Shown here: positions 26,099-34,892 of the stretch, in pieces | Layout: each line of letters begins with the position of its first letter | Numbering within the stretch: position 1 is the stretch's first letter | DNA from: an uncultured Granulosicoccaceae bacterium | Lineage (GTDB): Bacteria; Pseudomonadota; Gammaproteobacteria; Granulosicoccales; Granulosicoccaceae | Direction: 5' to 3' | NCBI GenBank assembly: GCA_937957915.1 | Contig: CALGNZ010000023.1 | Span: 1 to 47,554, forward strand | DNA length: 47,554 bases | The notes under the pieces: model-generated | Databases searched by the model: none | Seen by the model: only the letters and a program-made list of their open reading frames with translations | Told to the model about the DNA's origin: nothing | Translations under genes and position numbers: made by a program

Positions 26099-27427
26099 TC
26101 AGGAAGCCTTGTTATCGACCGGCAAAGCCGGCGCACCATACTCGATATTACGACCACCGTAGCGGCGCACTCGCAAATTGCACTGCTCGCCGTGTCCAAT
26201 GAACCCTTCAAGCATGCACAGTCTGGAACACACCTCACCTACCTGAACGGACGCCGCATCTGTCATCACCTTTTGATAGGTATGCGTTTTGATAAATTTG
26301 CCAACCCAAAGCCCGCCGGTATAGCGCCCGGCTTTTTTTGTGGGCAGCGTATGATTGGTGCCAATGACTTTGTCGCCATAGGCGACATTCGTACGCGGCC
26401 CTAGAAATAGCGCGCCGTAGCTTGTCATGTGCTGTAGAAACCAGTCATCGCGATCGGTCATTACCTGCACATGTTCAGAGGCCACGTGTTCCGCTTGCTC
26501 GAGCATTTCATCGTAGCTGTCGCACAGAATAATCTCGCCGTAATCCCGCCATGCAAGCCTTGCAACATCGGCCGTTGGCAGTATGCCCAATATTCTGTCA
26601 ACCTCGGCAAGCGTGTCTGTTGCAAGCTTTTCAGAATTGGTGATGAGTACCGCAGGCGATGTCGGACCGTGTTCGGCCTGCCCCAGTAAATCTGTCGCGC
26701 ACATTTCTGCGTCAACAGTTTCATCTGCGATCACCAGCGTCTCTGTCGGACCCGCAAAGAGGTCAATACCGACGCGACCGTACAGTTGTCTTTTGGCTTC
26801 AGCGACATAGGCGTTACCCGGCCCGACCAGCATGTCGACAGATGCTATAGATTCAGTACCCAATGCCATCGCACCCACCGCCTGAATACCTCCAAGGCAA
26901 TAGATTTCATCTGCCCCGCCTATGTGCATAGCCGCGACTATAGCCGGATGCGGAGCCCCGTCATTGGGTGGCGCCGATGCGATGATACGTTTTACACCCG
27001 CCACTTTCGCGGTAACCACACTCATATGTGCCGAGGCGACCATCGGGTATTTACCCCCGGGTACATAACAGCCCACGGAGTTTACCGGAATGTTTTTATG
27101 GCCAAGTATGACCCCGGGTAAGGTCTCTACTTCTATATCACTCAGCGCTGCTTTCTGATGCTCGGCGAAGTTGCGGACCTGCTCCTGCGCAAACCTGATA
27201 TCTGCCAGATCCTGTTTGCCCACCTGACCCATAGCAGCGTCAATAGCGTTACTATCAAGTCTGAAGGAGTCGGGGCTATAGTTATCAAATTTTGCCGAGA
27301 GCTCGGCAATAGCGGCATCACCTCGCTTACCTACGTCATCGAGAATTTGTTCAACGGTTTGTCGAACTTTTGCGTCGTCCTCGGCGCGTTGCTCAGAGCT
27401 GCGAGCAGTCTTGAGATGCCTGGCCAA
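26099..27427 (-). CDS. HisD-family dehydrogenase, HpsN-like, not a typical histidinol dehydrogenase
   Basis: The 442-residue protein begins with TTG at 27427, 7 bp after a clear GGAG (complement of 27435-27438). No in-frame ATG fits. It has the HisD fold and the family's metal and catalytic residues: zinc ligands Gln250, His253, Asp352 and His412, and the Glu318-His319 pair. The stretch around [20 protein letters not shown] and the absence of any histidine gene nearby place it with dissimilatory HisD relatives. One of these is HpsN, which oxidises 2,3-dihydroxypropane-1-sulfonate to sulfolactate. It would perform a two-step NAD-linked oxidation of a primary alcohol to an acid. It is the first gene of the nine-gene cluster; a sulfonate substrate is only a hypothesis, since no sulfo-lyase is present. 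Confidence 0.88.
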   Translation of the reverse strand: MARHLKTARSSEQRAEDDAKVRQTVEQILDDVGKRGDAAIAELSAKFDNYSPDSFRLDSNAIDAAMGQVGKQDLADIRFAQEQVRNFAEHQKAALSDIEVETLPGVILGHKNIPVNSVGCYVPGGKYPMVASAHMSVVTAKVAGVKRIIASAPPNDGAPHPAIVAAMHIGGADEIYCLGGIQAVGAMALGTESIASVDMLVGPGNAYVAEAKRQLYGRVGIDLFAGPTETLVIADETVDAEMCATDLLGQAEHGPTSPAVLITNSEKLATDTLAEVDRILGILPTADVARLAWRDYGEIILCDSYDEMLEQAEHVASEHVQVMTDRDDWFLQHMTSYGALFLGPRTNVAYGDKVIGTNHTLPTKKAGRYTGGLWVGKFIKTHTYQKVMTDAASVQVGEVCSRLCMLEGFIGHGEQCNLRVRRYGGRNIEYGAPALPVDNKAS

Positions 27428-27907
27428 TATATATCTCCATTGTGTGTTCTAAAAATGTAACTATTCAGGGCGCGAACTCCTCCCCATGAACACGACAGGC
27501 GCGCACTGACTGAATGGTCACAGAAACCCGAAAAGTGCGAAAAACAGAATTTTTGCTCTTTTCCAGCTGATTATTATTCTGAAACAATGAATAAAACCGG
27601 GAGGTGCCGCGACGTTCTGCGACCCATAGCTTCCTGGCGAGGGAAAAGCGCGGCGAATGAGAGATCAATGAGTTTACTGATACACATCCGCAGCACTCAC
27701 CGCACACTGGCATTTACAGCTTTGCGCCTCAGTGACACATCGCGTTCAATTGCGCCTTTGTTATACCAGGATCGCAAAAACCACCGACCGACCGCTTAAC
27801 TCAATGTTCCGACTATCAGCACAACGATAATTTTCAAGACGTGTGCGACACCTTGCAATCGTATGCAACCATTTTGCCCCATCTACGCTAAAAACTCTAG
27901 GATCGAT
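27428..27907. other. Gene-free region upstream of the HisD-led cluster
   Basis: No supported gene on either strand over 480 bp. It should contain the promoter of the nine-gene cluster on the minus strand and the 3' end region of chrA. No confident promoter boxes or operator could be placed. The GGAG ribosome site of the HisD-like gene is at its left edge. Confidence 0.55.
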
Positions 27908-29287
27908 TCAAACTGGTAGCATTTGCAGCGCGACACCTGACAACGCAGCCACGACCAGCACCGACCCAATACTCCAGTGACGCAAGAAAGCCAGCAACGC
28001 ACATACGGCTGTCAGCAGCACAACTCTCCAGTCGAGGGTGGACCACTCAGGCTGCCAAAAGTGAAGTATTCCGACAGACTTCAGTTGCACACGCTGAAAA
28101 AACACATGCAGCGCAAACCACAAAGACAGGTTTAAAATTACTCCTACTACAGCAGCTGTGATAGCAGCAAGCGCATTGCGTAGTCGGGGCTGCTGACCCA
28201 CCCAGTCGATATACGGAGCACCAGCAAAGATCCATAGAAAACACGGCACGAAAGTGACCCACAATGTGACCAGCGCGGCTGCCAGCCCCATCGCCCAGCC
28301 ACCATCACGAAAACCTGCGATAAAACCAACAAATTCTGTCACGAGAATCAGCGGGCCCGGTGTGGTTTCTGCCAGTGCAAGGCCATCCATCATTTCGTCG
28401 GCTGTCAGCCAGCCAAACTGTGTGACAACATCCTGCGCGAGATAGGCAAGCACAGCATACGCACCGCCAAAGGTCACTACTGCCAACTTGGAAAAGAAGG
28501 TGCCTATATGTGACAGGATCTCGTGATCATCAGTAACACTCAGCGCAGCCAGCGGCGCGAACCACAAAATTAGCCAAAGCGACACCGTGGCGGCAGTGCC
28601 TCGAAAATTTGCGCTCGGCACAAGTCTGGGCGATGAGCTATCGTCATCGCCGGAACGTGCCGTTGCAGATGCCGCAGAATCGTTTGCCGACACCAACAGA
28701 AAACCGGCCAGGGCTGCCAGCCCGATAATTAATGGAAACGAGAGCTGGAAAAAAAAGATACCGATAAACGCAAGGCCAGCAATCACCCAATGCGCCATTC
28801 CCGCTAACGCGCGTTTGGATATCCGCAACAATGCTTCGATAACGATTACCAGTACTGCCGCCTTGACCCCGAAAAACAATGCTTCAAGCCAGGGGACGTT
28901 GCCGTATAAAGCATAAATTGAGGCAAGTGCCAGAACTACAACTGCACCCGGCAGCACAAACAGCAAACCGGCTGCCAGTCCCCCGCGCACACCATGCATT
29001 CGCCAACCAGCGTAGGTCGCCAGTTGCATAGCCTCCGGGCCCGGCAGCAGCATGCAGAAACTCAACGCATTCAGATACTGCTTTTCAGTAAGCCAGTGTT
29101 TTTCATTAACGATGATTTTATGCATCAGTGCGATCTGGGCTGCTGGTCCACCGAATGACAACAAGCCAATCCTTGCCCATTGCCAGATCGCCTCCACAAA
29201 AGTAGGCGCAATAAAGGAGGGAGCATCAGTTGACGGGGCAGTAATGGTTGGCGCAGACCGGGCCTCTGCGCTCTCGTCACTACTCAT
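27908..29287 (-). CDS. chrA: Chromate transporter ChrA
   Basis: The start is the ATG at 29287 (459 residues), overlapping the stop of the rhodanese-ChrB gene by 8 bp; the longer frame to 29494 is antisense-like. It is a bidomain CHR protein. The first half carries FSFGGPAAQIALM-like LLSFGGPAAQ and LPGPEAMQLATYAGW, and the second half repeats them as VTFGGAYAVLAYL and TTPGPLILVTEFVGF. These are the hallmark GGxxx and PGP motifs of the two CHR domains. About ten hydrophobic helices are visible. ChrA exports chromate from the cytoplasm. A linker of serine/aspartate residues joins the halves. Translation is coupled to the upstream gene. Confidence 0.95.
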   Translation of the reverse strand: MSSDESAEARSAPTITAPSTDAPSFIAPTFVEAIWQWARIGLLSFGGPAAQIALMHKIIVNEKHWLTEKQYLNALSFCMLLPGPEAMQLATYAGWRMHGVRGGLAAGLLFVLPGAVVVLALASIYALYGNVPWLEALFFGVKAAVLVIVIEALLRISKRALAGMAHWVIAGLAFIGIFFFQLSFPLIIGLAALAGFLLVSANDSAASATARSGDDDSSSPRLVPSANFRGTAATVSLWLILWFAPLAALSVTDDHEILSHIGTFFSKLAVVTFGGAYAVLAYLAQDVVTQFGWLTADEMMDGLALAETTPGPLILVTEFVGFIAGFRDGGWAMGLAAALVTLWVTFVPCFLWIFAGAPYIDWVGQQPRLRNALAAITAAVVGVILNLSLWFALHVFFQRVQLKSVGILHFWQPEWSTLDWRVVLLTAVCALLAFLRHWSIGSVLVVAALSGVALQMLPV

Positions 29288-30101
29288 CGTTTGCAACACT
29301 GCGCGATTCTGACGGAATCCACTCATGCCCTTCGTTTGTGGCATCGCGACACCAGCGATAGAAGGCATCATAGAGTTGCATTCCGGCCTCGAGTTGGCGC
29401 TGATCATCCTTGTACATTCTTGACAAGCCGAGCGATGCCGCAAGCAGGCCAGCAGCCTGTGGCGCCAGGTGCAGTTGGTCAGTGTCCGCTGCACGCACGA
29501 TTGTCGCCAGTCGCAGCAGCGGCTCGGTTTCCAGCGAGAATTCGTGAAGCATCATGTCGAACGTGCACTGATCTCCACGATGGGTCCAGAACACATCCGC
29601 CACATCAAAGGCAGTCGCCGCATATTTTTCTGCAACCTCAACTACAGCAGCAGGCGGCACAAACAGAAAGCGAGCCTTTGGATCAACAAAACGTCGAATT
29701 AACCACGGGCAGGCGATGCGGTCTATCTTGGGTCTGTGTCGCGTCACCCACAAACCACCGGGGCATTGCAGAGACTCGACAGGAATTAACGGTAATTGCG
29801 CTTCGTGCCATGCCACATGGCCGCCTGACAACACTTCCGCTACAACGCCGTGGCTTCGCAGCAAGGCCATCGCGCCAAGAGAGATTTTGCGGCCGCGGTG
29901 GCAACTGACAACAACCTGTTTGTCGACCAGTTGAGGCAGGAGGTCAAGAATTTGTTCGAACGGATACCTGAACGCGGTGGGAATCAACCGCGGATCCAGC
30001 TGATAATCTTCATCAATACGCAGGTCGATTATGACAGGCGCAGCATCAGTTCCAACGAGTCGGTTCAACTGGCTGCAGGTTATTTCATTTGGTGATGGCA
30101 T
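29280..30101 (-). CDS. Rhodanese domain fused to ChrB C-terminal domain
   Basis: The start is the ATG at 30101 (273 residues), with GGGGAGG nine bases before it (complement of 30111-30117). Residues about 1-105 are a rhodanese domain with active-site Cys67 in VSCHRGRKIS and the DLRIDEDYQ segment. Residues about 115-270 match the ChrB C-terminal domain (VTRHRPKIDRIACPWLIRRF, then FDVADVFWTHRGDQCTFD). ChrB relatives accompany ChrA in chromate resistance. The usual N-terminal regulatory half of ChrB is absent and a sulfur-handling domain takes its place. This suggests a role in thiol-based reduction or sensing of chromate or sulfate analogues. Confidence 0.88.
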   Translation of the reverse strand: MPSPNEITCSQLNRLVGTDAAPVIIDLRIDEDYQLDPRLIPTAFRYPFEQILDLLPQLVDKQVVVSCHRGRKISLGAMALLRSHGVVAEVLSGGHVAWHEAQLPLIPVESLQCPGGLWVTRHRPKIDRIACPWLIRRFVDPKARFLFVPPAAVVEVAEKYAATAFDVADVFWTHRGDQCTFDMMLHEFSLETEPLLRLATIVRAADTDQLHLAPQAAGLLAASLGLSRMYKDDQRQLEAGMQLYDAFYRWCRDATNEGHEWIPSESRSVANDE

Positions 30102-30280
30102 AGTGCGCATCCTCCCCTGGGTTAAGACAGCGCGCAGTCGTCGGTTAAAAACATGCGCACTCAAGCGAGCAGAACGTCTTGAGAGAGTGCACAACGACTT
30201 TAGCTGTATATCGGGTTAATTGGATGCGATTCTTCGGCTGGCGCCTCACGGGGTGTTCGCAACCCCTTGCAGCAAATTAT

Positions 30281-30292
30281 GAATAGCTATTC
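30281..30292. promoter_or_regulatory. Palindrome GAATAGCTATTC, Fur-like candidate operator
   Basis: A perfect 12-bp palindrome in an AT-rich setting (ATTAT before, TCAC after) is located about 150 bp upstream of the cobalamin/siderophore-type binding protein and 180 bp upstream of the rhodanese-ChrB start. The half-site GAATA...TATTC resembles Fur boxes, but the match is partial. Confidence 0.35.
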
Positions 30293-30294
30293 TC

Positions 30295-30332
30295 ACAGTG
30301 TCAATCAGCACCGCTACACACAATGACACTGT
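30295..30332. promoter_or_regulatory. Inverted repeat ACAGTGTCA / TGACACTGT
   Basis: Perfect 9-bp arms (30295-30303 and 30324-30332) with a 20-nt spacer, directly beside the palindrome at 30281. It is in the divergent region between the chromate genes and the binding protein gene, so it may be an operator for one of them. Confidence 0.45.
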
Positions 30333-30439
30333 CAGGAGCGCAGGTGTAAGATGTTGCGACACCTCTACAGAACTTCATGCCCGCTACACGCAACAGTACG
30401 CGAGTATAGACGCGATGCTAGCTCAACCCGGATTTCAGT

Positions 30440-31246
30440 ATGCAACCCAAGTACCCCGAAAGAATAGTCTGCCTGACAGAAGAAACGACAGAAACACTGT
30501 ACTTACTTGGTGAAGAAGATCGCATCGCTGGCATCTCCGGCTTCACCGTCCGACCACCACAGGCACGCAAAGAAAAACCGAGAGTGTCTGCTTTCACATC
30601 AGCCAACATTGAAAAAATTCTGCAACTCGACCCCGACCTGATCATCGGATTTTCTGACCTGCAGGGTGATATCGCTGCGGAATTGATCAAAGCGGGAAAA
30701 ACCGTTTGGGTATTGAACCAACGGTCCGTGGAGGAGATTCTGAGTATGATTTTGTGCCTCAGCGCGATGGTAGGCGCCTCTGAACGCGGTAATGCGCTGG
30801 TGGAAAAACTGGCTGAAAAAATACAGCGCCTGCAGGCTGCCACAAATCCACCGGTACCCAAAGTCTATTTCGAAGAGTGGGACGACCCGATGATCTCGGC
30901 TATTAAATGGGTATCTGAACTGATTGGCATTGCGGGTGGCAAAGATTGCTTTGCCGAACTTGGTCAGATGTCACACGGAAAGGACAGAATTATCGCAAAC
31001 CCCGACGCTGTTATTGAACGCAACCCGGACATTATTATCGGGTCATGGTGTGGAAAGAAATTTCGCCCGGAAAAAGTAGCGAAGAGAACAGGCTGGCAGA
31101 ACATCAATGCGGTTCGCAACGAACAGTTATTCGAAATAAAATCTCCGATCATCCTGCAACCCGGACCTGCAGCAATAATAGATGGTCTTGATGAACTGAC
31201 CGCAATCATCAATCAGTGGAAGGCACTACAAACCGAACCCTTATAA
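30440..31246 (+). CDS. Cobalamin/siderophore-type binding protein without signal peptide (BtuF-like)
   Basis: The 268 residues match the periplasmic binding protein fold of the BtuF/FhuD family: RIVCLTEETTETLYLLGEED at the start, LQLDPDLIIGFSDLQGD, then ERNPDIIIGSWCG and VRNEQLFEIKSPIILQPGPA. These proteins normally deliver vitamin B12 or ferric siderophores to an ABC importer. Here the protein starts only a few residues before the first strand and has no signal peptide. No upstream in-frame start would add one, so as encoded it should stay in the cytoplasm. No ABC permease or ATPase for B12 is near. It may be a cytoplasmic corrinoid-binding relative. No strong ribosome site is seen. Confidence 0.8.
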   Translation: MQPKYPERIVCLTEETTETLYLLGEEDRIAGISGFTVRPPQARKEKPRVSAFTSANIEKILQLDPDLIIGFSDLQGDIAAELIKAGKTVWVLNQRSVEEILSMILCLSAMVGASERGNALVEKLAEKIQRLQAATNPPVPKVYFEEWDDPMISAIKWVSELIGIAGGKDCFAELGQMSHGKDRIIANPDAVIERNPDIIIGSWCGKKFRPEKVAKRTGWQNINAVRNEQLFEIKSPIILQPGPAAIIDGLDELTAIINQWKALQTEPL

Positions 31247-31604
31247 GTCATCAGGCAACGGCCGGATACTGTTTTAGAACTTTACCGCTATTCACAGTCA
31301 CCTTATTGCCAAAACTTCGTCGTACTGCGAGATTGTTCCAGCGAACTACGACGATATTCGATCAGAACGATTCCGCTAACTCATAAAGGAAACGTTGAAA
31401 GATAACCAACCACCAGGCAGGAGCAATATTTTGCGGCGAATCGAACTGGCATTCGAAATGTTTATTGCCGCGCTGACCCTCGGCTGGCAGCCATTGCCGG
31501 CTCCTATACCTGCCAATGCGCAATAATCTGGCCCCTGGATTGCTAACAAGCACTCGGTCCGTTTTCATCATTATCGGGACGACAACACAGGCGGTTAGAA
31601 AACC
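31247..31604. other. Intergenic region before the PAS-GGDEF-EAL gene
   Basis: No supported gene. It holds an inverted repeat TCGTCGTA / TACGACGA (31317-31324 and 31347-31354, 22-nt spacer) which could be an operator or mRNA hairpin. Confidence 0.5.
31317..31354. promoter_or_regulatory. Inverted repeat upstream of the c-di-GMP gene
   Basis: The 8-bp arms are perfect. It is about 70 bp after the binding-protein stop and 250 bp before the GGDEF-EAL start. It could be a terminator stem without U-run or an operator. Confidence 0.35.
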
Positions 31605-33656
31605 ATGGAAAAAGCAGCTAACGTTACGGGCAGTGATCATGCGGTTCTGCAGGTTTGCGAGACACTCTCAACACCAATATGGGTGTTCGACTTCGATAGT
31701 ACCAGCGTCATATGGGCAAACGATGCTGCCCTGACTCTGTGGGGTGCCGACAATTGCGCTGACCTTGCGTCACGCGATATGTTCGCTGACACCAGCCCTA
31801 CTGTTGTACAGCATCTGCAAAACATTCGAAAACACATTCACAATGGCGACCGCCACTCAGAGCGCTGGACGCTATACCCGCAAGGTCAGCCTCGCCATTG
31901 CTTCCTGGAATATCGAGCAATCAATCTCGACAACAGCCACGATGCGATGCTCGTTGAATGCACCGGACAGGATCTGTGTAGCGACAACGACACGCTGCGC
32001 AGCACGGAAGCCCTGCGTCACACCTCATTGATGATCGGCCTCTACGACAATGACTATAATCTGTTGTACTGCAATCCGGCCGCCCGCCCGATGCTACAGG
32101 ACAACACAACAAATCTACGCGACCGCTTTGCTAACCCGTCGGACTGGTATCACATGCTGTCCGAGATTAAACAGTCAGACCAGTTTGTGATGGAGGCTTT
32201 CGTTAACACGGCAACTGGCTCCAGATGGCACAAAATGCATTTCCAGCACAGTAGAGATGCGGTGACGGGTAAATGGTCACTACTGGTATCGGAATCCGAT
32301 GTAACGCAGTTGCATGACGCAGAGCGGGAGGGATACCGATTGGCTCGAACTGATTCTCTGACCGGTTTTGCCAACCGACTCTATTTGCAGGAGAAGCTGC
32401 AGTACATGTCTGCCAATAGCGACGTCAGAGCAGGTGTGATCTATATTGACCTGGATCGCTTTAAAAACATTAACGACTCGCTGGGCCACTCAACGGGTGA
32501 TCAATTACTGGTCAGTGTAGCCCGGTCCATCAGGCAATGTACCGGCAACAATGCCACATTGGTCAGACTGGGTGGCGACGAATTTTTAATCATGCTCGAA
32601 CCCGTAAAGAACTATGAACCTCTGGTCGAATTGTCGAACCGGATAATAGAGAAACTCGCCACCCCGCTACTGATAAACAACACGCCGTTAAGAGTGACAC
32701 CGAGCATTGGCATTTGCATCTATCCAGATGACGCCAATAGCGCAGAATCACTGCTGCAACACGCTGATATCGCCATGTATCGTTCAAAGTCGGAGGGTGG
32801 AAATCAATACCATATTTTTACCGATCTCATGCGCAAGGACGTTCAGGACAGGCTTCAAATTGAGCAAGAGCTAAGCTCAGCCATTGAACAACAACAATTC
32901 ACGCTGCACTATCAGGCTCGTTATAGCAACGATGGCACAACAATCATTGGCGCTGAAGGCTTAATCCGATGGAATCATCCGGAAAATGGATTGTTATTCC
33001 CTGACAGCTTTATTTCTCTGGCTGAAGAAACAGGATTGATGGACGAACTTGGAGAATGGGTGCTGCAGGAAGGCGCCATGCAAGCGGCAAAGTGGTTCCG
33101 GGAGGGGCGCAATCTGAGTGTCTCGATTAACCTGTCTCCCAGGCAGTTTGCCAGTTCAGATTTTGCCAGCAAAGTAGAGGAAGTTCTGCGAAAAACGGGG
33201 TGTCCGCCCGGACTGCTCGAGCTGGAAATTACCGAATCAATGCTTATCAATGACATTCCGCATGTCGCCGAGATACTACGAAATCTGCACCACCTTGGCG
33301 TCCGAACCGCCATTGATGACTTTGGTACCGGATACTCGAATCTCTACCATCTGCAATCGCTCGACATAGACTGCCTTAAAATTGATAAGGCGTTTGTTCA
33401 AAGCATCGACAAGCCAGCCATACTGCAAATGATTTTGTCACTCGGCAAAATGCTGAAGATGAACATCGTTGCCGAGGGAATAGAGACACCGAAGCAGCTT
33501 GACTGGCTGCAACGAAACGGTTGTCATGAATTTCAGGGCTTCTATCTTGCCAAACCAATGGACTCGAGTCGATTTGAGGCACTGTTGAACCAGACTCAGC
33601 GACCTGCAACTGCGCCTGCAACTAAATCGACTGAAGCAAATTTGGCCTGCGCCTGA
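31605..33656 (+). CDS. PAS-GGDEF-EAL cyclic di-GMP protein
   Basis: The 683-residue soluble protein has two N-terminal PAS-like modules (about residues 10-125 and 135-240). A GGDEF domain (about 245-405) has the intact active-site GGDEF at 323-327, and an EAL domain occupies about 420-670. The inhibitory RxxD I-site expected just before GGDEF is absent (residues 314-317 are GNNA). The EAL signature reads EGL (451-453); the metal-binding glutamate is kept, as are NLSPRQF, ELEITES, IDDFGTGYS, LKIDKAF and AEGIET. Both synthesis and hydrolysis of c-di-GMP are therefore possible, the PAS part presumably sensing a cytoplasmic signal. No membrane segment is seen. The (AAC)20 repeat begins 45 bp after its stop. 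Confidence 0.95.
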   Translation: MEKAANVTGSDHAVLQVCETLSTPIWVFDFDSTSVIWANDAALTLWGADNCADLASRDMFADTSPTVVQHLQNIRKHIHNGDRHSERWTLYPQGQPRHCFLEYRAINLDNSHDAMLVECTGQDLCSDNDTLRSTEALRHTSLMIGLYDNDYNLLYCNPAARPMLQDNTTNLRDRFANPSDWYHMLSEIKQSDQFVMEAFVNTATGSRWHKMHFQHSRDAVTGKWSLLVSESDVTQLHDAEREGYRLARTDSLTGFANRLYLQEKLQYMSANSDVRAGVIYIDLDRFKNINDSLGHSTGDQLLVSVARSIRQCTGNNATLVRLGGDEFLIMLEPVKNYEPLVELSNRIIEKLATPLLINNTPLRVTPSIGICIYPDDANSAESLLQHADIAMYRSKSEGGNQYHIFTDLMRKDVQDRLQIEQELSSAIEQQQFTLHYQARYSNDGTTIIGAEGLIRWNHPENGLLFPDSFISLAEETGLMDELGEWVLQEGAMQAAKWFREGRNLSVSINLSPRQFASSDFASKVEEVLRKTGCPPGLLELEITESMLINDIPHVAEILRNLHHLGVRTAIDDFGTGYSNLYHLQSLDIDCLKIDKAFVQSIDKPAILQMILSLGKMLKMNIVAEGIETPKQLDWLQRNGCHEFQGFYLAKPMDSSRFEALLNQTQRPATAPATKSTEANLACA

Positions 33657-33700
33657 TCAGGAGCGCCGCTCGCGCTGTCATCCGAAGCAACAATACTCTG

Positions 33701-33760
<60 letters not shown>

Positions 33761-33787
33761 CTTAGCAACCTTAGTAACCTTAGCAAC
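33761..33787. repeat. Three 9-bp tandem repeats abutting the microsatellite
   Basis: CTTAGCAAC, CTTAGTAAC and CTTAGCAAC follow without gap right after the (AAC)20 run. The period of nine keeps the same triplet phase, so the AAC run may have arisen by slippage within this older array. Confidence 0.9.
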
Positions 33788-33793
33788 CGGTGC

Positions 33794-34891
33794 TTAGGGA
33801 AGCCTGACGGTATCTCCGGATACCAGTCCACTAACGACTTCGATAAAGATGCCATCGGAAAGACCGGTTTCTAATTTGATTCGCTCAACAGAGCCATCTG
33901 GCAGCTGCTTCCACACAAACACGTCAGCCTTGCTCTCGCCGTTACTGCCACCACCTTCAAACATCAGAAACTTCTCATCAATCACAACGACATCGTCACG
34001 CCTGTCCAGCACAACATCGGCACTGGCGCTGTAACCTGCGCGCAGTTGACTGGCACCAGCAATAGCAGCGCGAACCTCAAACTGCACTGACCCTTCATCC
34101 TTCAGGCCCTTCGGGCTTATGTATTCAAGCGCACCGGTAAACGTTTCACCTTCAATGGCGCCTACTGTTATTTCAAGCGCCATGCCTTCTCTGATTCGAC
34201 CCACTTCTGATTCATCAACCGTTCCGGTAAATACCATATCAGTCATATCAGCGATGGAGGCTATTGTTGTCCCCTCATTAAAATTATTGGTTTCTGTGAC
34301 GCTGACGCCTTCCTTTACCGGCACGTCCAACACGGTACCATCGACGGTAGACCGAACCTCATTGGAGACGGTACCACCCTCACCAGTACCGCCTTCGCGA
34401 ATGAGTCGTAAATTGCTGCGAGCGCCCTCTTCTTCTTCGCGCGCTATTCGATAATCAAAACGAAATTTTTCGTAATCATCTTTGGCGATCAGCTTTTTCT
34501 TGTACAGCTCGGCGCGGCGCTGAAATTCGAGCTGAGCGTTGCTGGCACTGATACGGGCTGTCTCGTACCTGGCCTGCGCTGAATTTAACGCCACTGCATC
34601 AGGTACAACCCGAATTTTGGCTATCAGTGCATCACGCTTAATAACCTCACCTGGTTGCACATGGAGTTTCTCAACCACCCCTGATACCCGCGACTTTATC
34701 GTCACCTCACGACGCGGCACAATGGAGCCATTCGCCACCGCTTTGTTAATGAGGCTTCCGCTGCCAATTACAGCAGTGACATAGGTCACTTCCGACTGCT
34801 GGTTTCGGTTAACCAGAAACAGGGCACTGGCCGCTACAAAGCCACCAACAAGCAGTAGCATAAAACCAGTTTTTATCATTCTAAAAGACAT
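33794..34891 (-). CDS. Membrane fusion protein of a MacA-like efflux system
   Basis: The 365 residues start with a single membrane anchor (about residues 7-27). The HlyD/RND adaptor layout follows. The first half-lipoyl motif is VTIKSRVSGVVEKLHVQPGE, and a helical hairpin spans about 100-165. The second lipoyl half is RSTVDGTVLDVPVKEGVSV, with the beta-barrel and C-terminal domain after it. It ends with GLVSGDTVRLP just before the repeat zone. Such proteins connect an inner-membrane ABC exporter to an outer-membrane TolC-like channel. It ends the four-gene minus-strand operon, with one base between it and the preceding permease stop. No TolC gene is in view. Confidence 0.93.
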   Translation of the reverse strand: MSFRMIKTGFMLLLVGGFVAASALFLVNRNQQSEVTYVTAVIGSGSLINKAVANGSIVPRREVTIKSRVSGVVEKLHVQPGEVIKRDALIAKIRVVPDAVALNSAQARYETARISASNAQLEFQRRAELYKKKLIAKDDYEKFRFDYRIAREEEEGARSNLRLIREGGTGEGGTVSNEVRSTVDGTVLDVPVKEGVSVTETNNFNEGTTIASIADMTDMVFTGTVDESEVGRIREGMALEITVGAIEGETFTGALEYISPKGLKDEGSVQFEVRAAIAGASQLRAGYSASADVVLDRRDDVVVIDEKFLMFEGGGSNGESKADVFVWKQLPDGSVERIKLETGLSDGIFIEVVSGLVSGDTVRLP

Positions 34892-34892
34892 T

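Noticed and set aside
26099..27427. Reading this gene as biosynthetic hisD
   Set aside because: It heads a transport/catabolic cluster and looks closer to the HpsN-like subgroup.
29291..29908. A 205-codon plus-strand frame
   Set aside because: Antisense to the rhodanese-ChrB gene; no recognisable domain.
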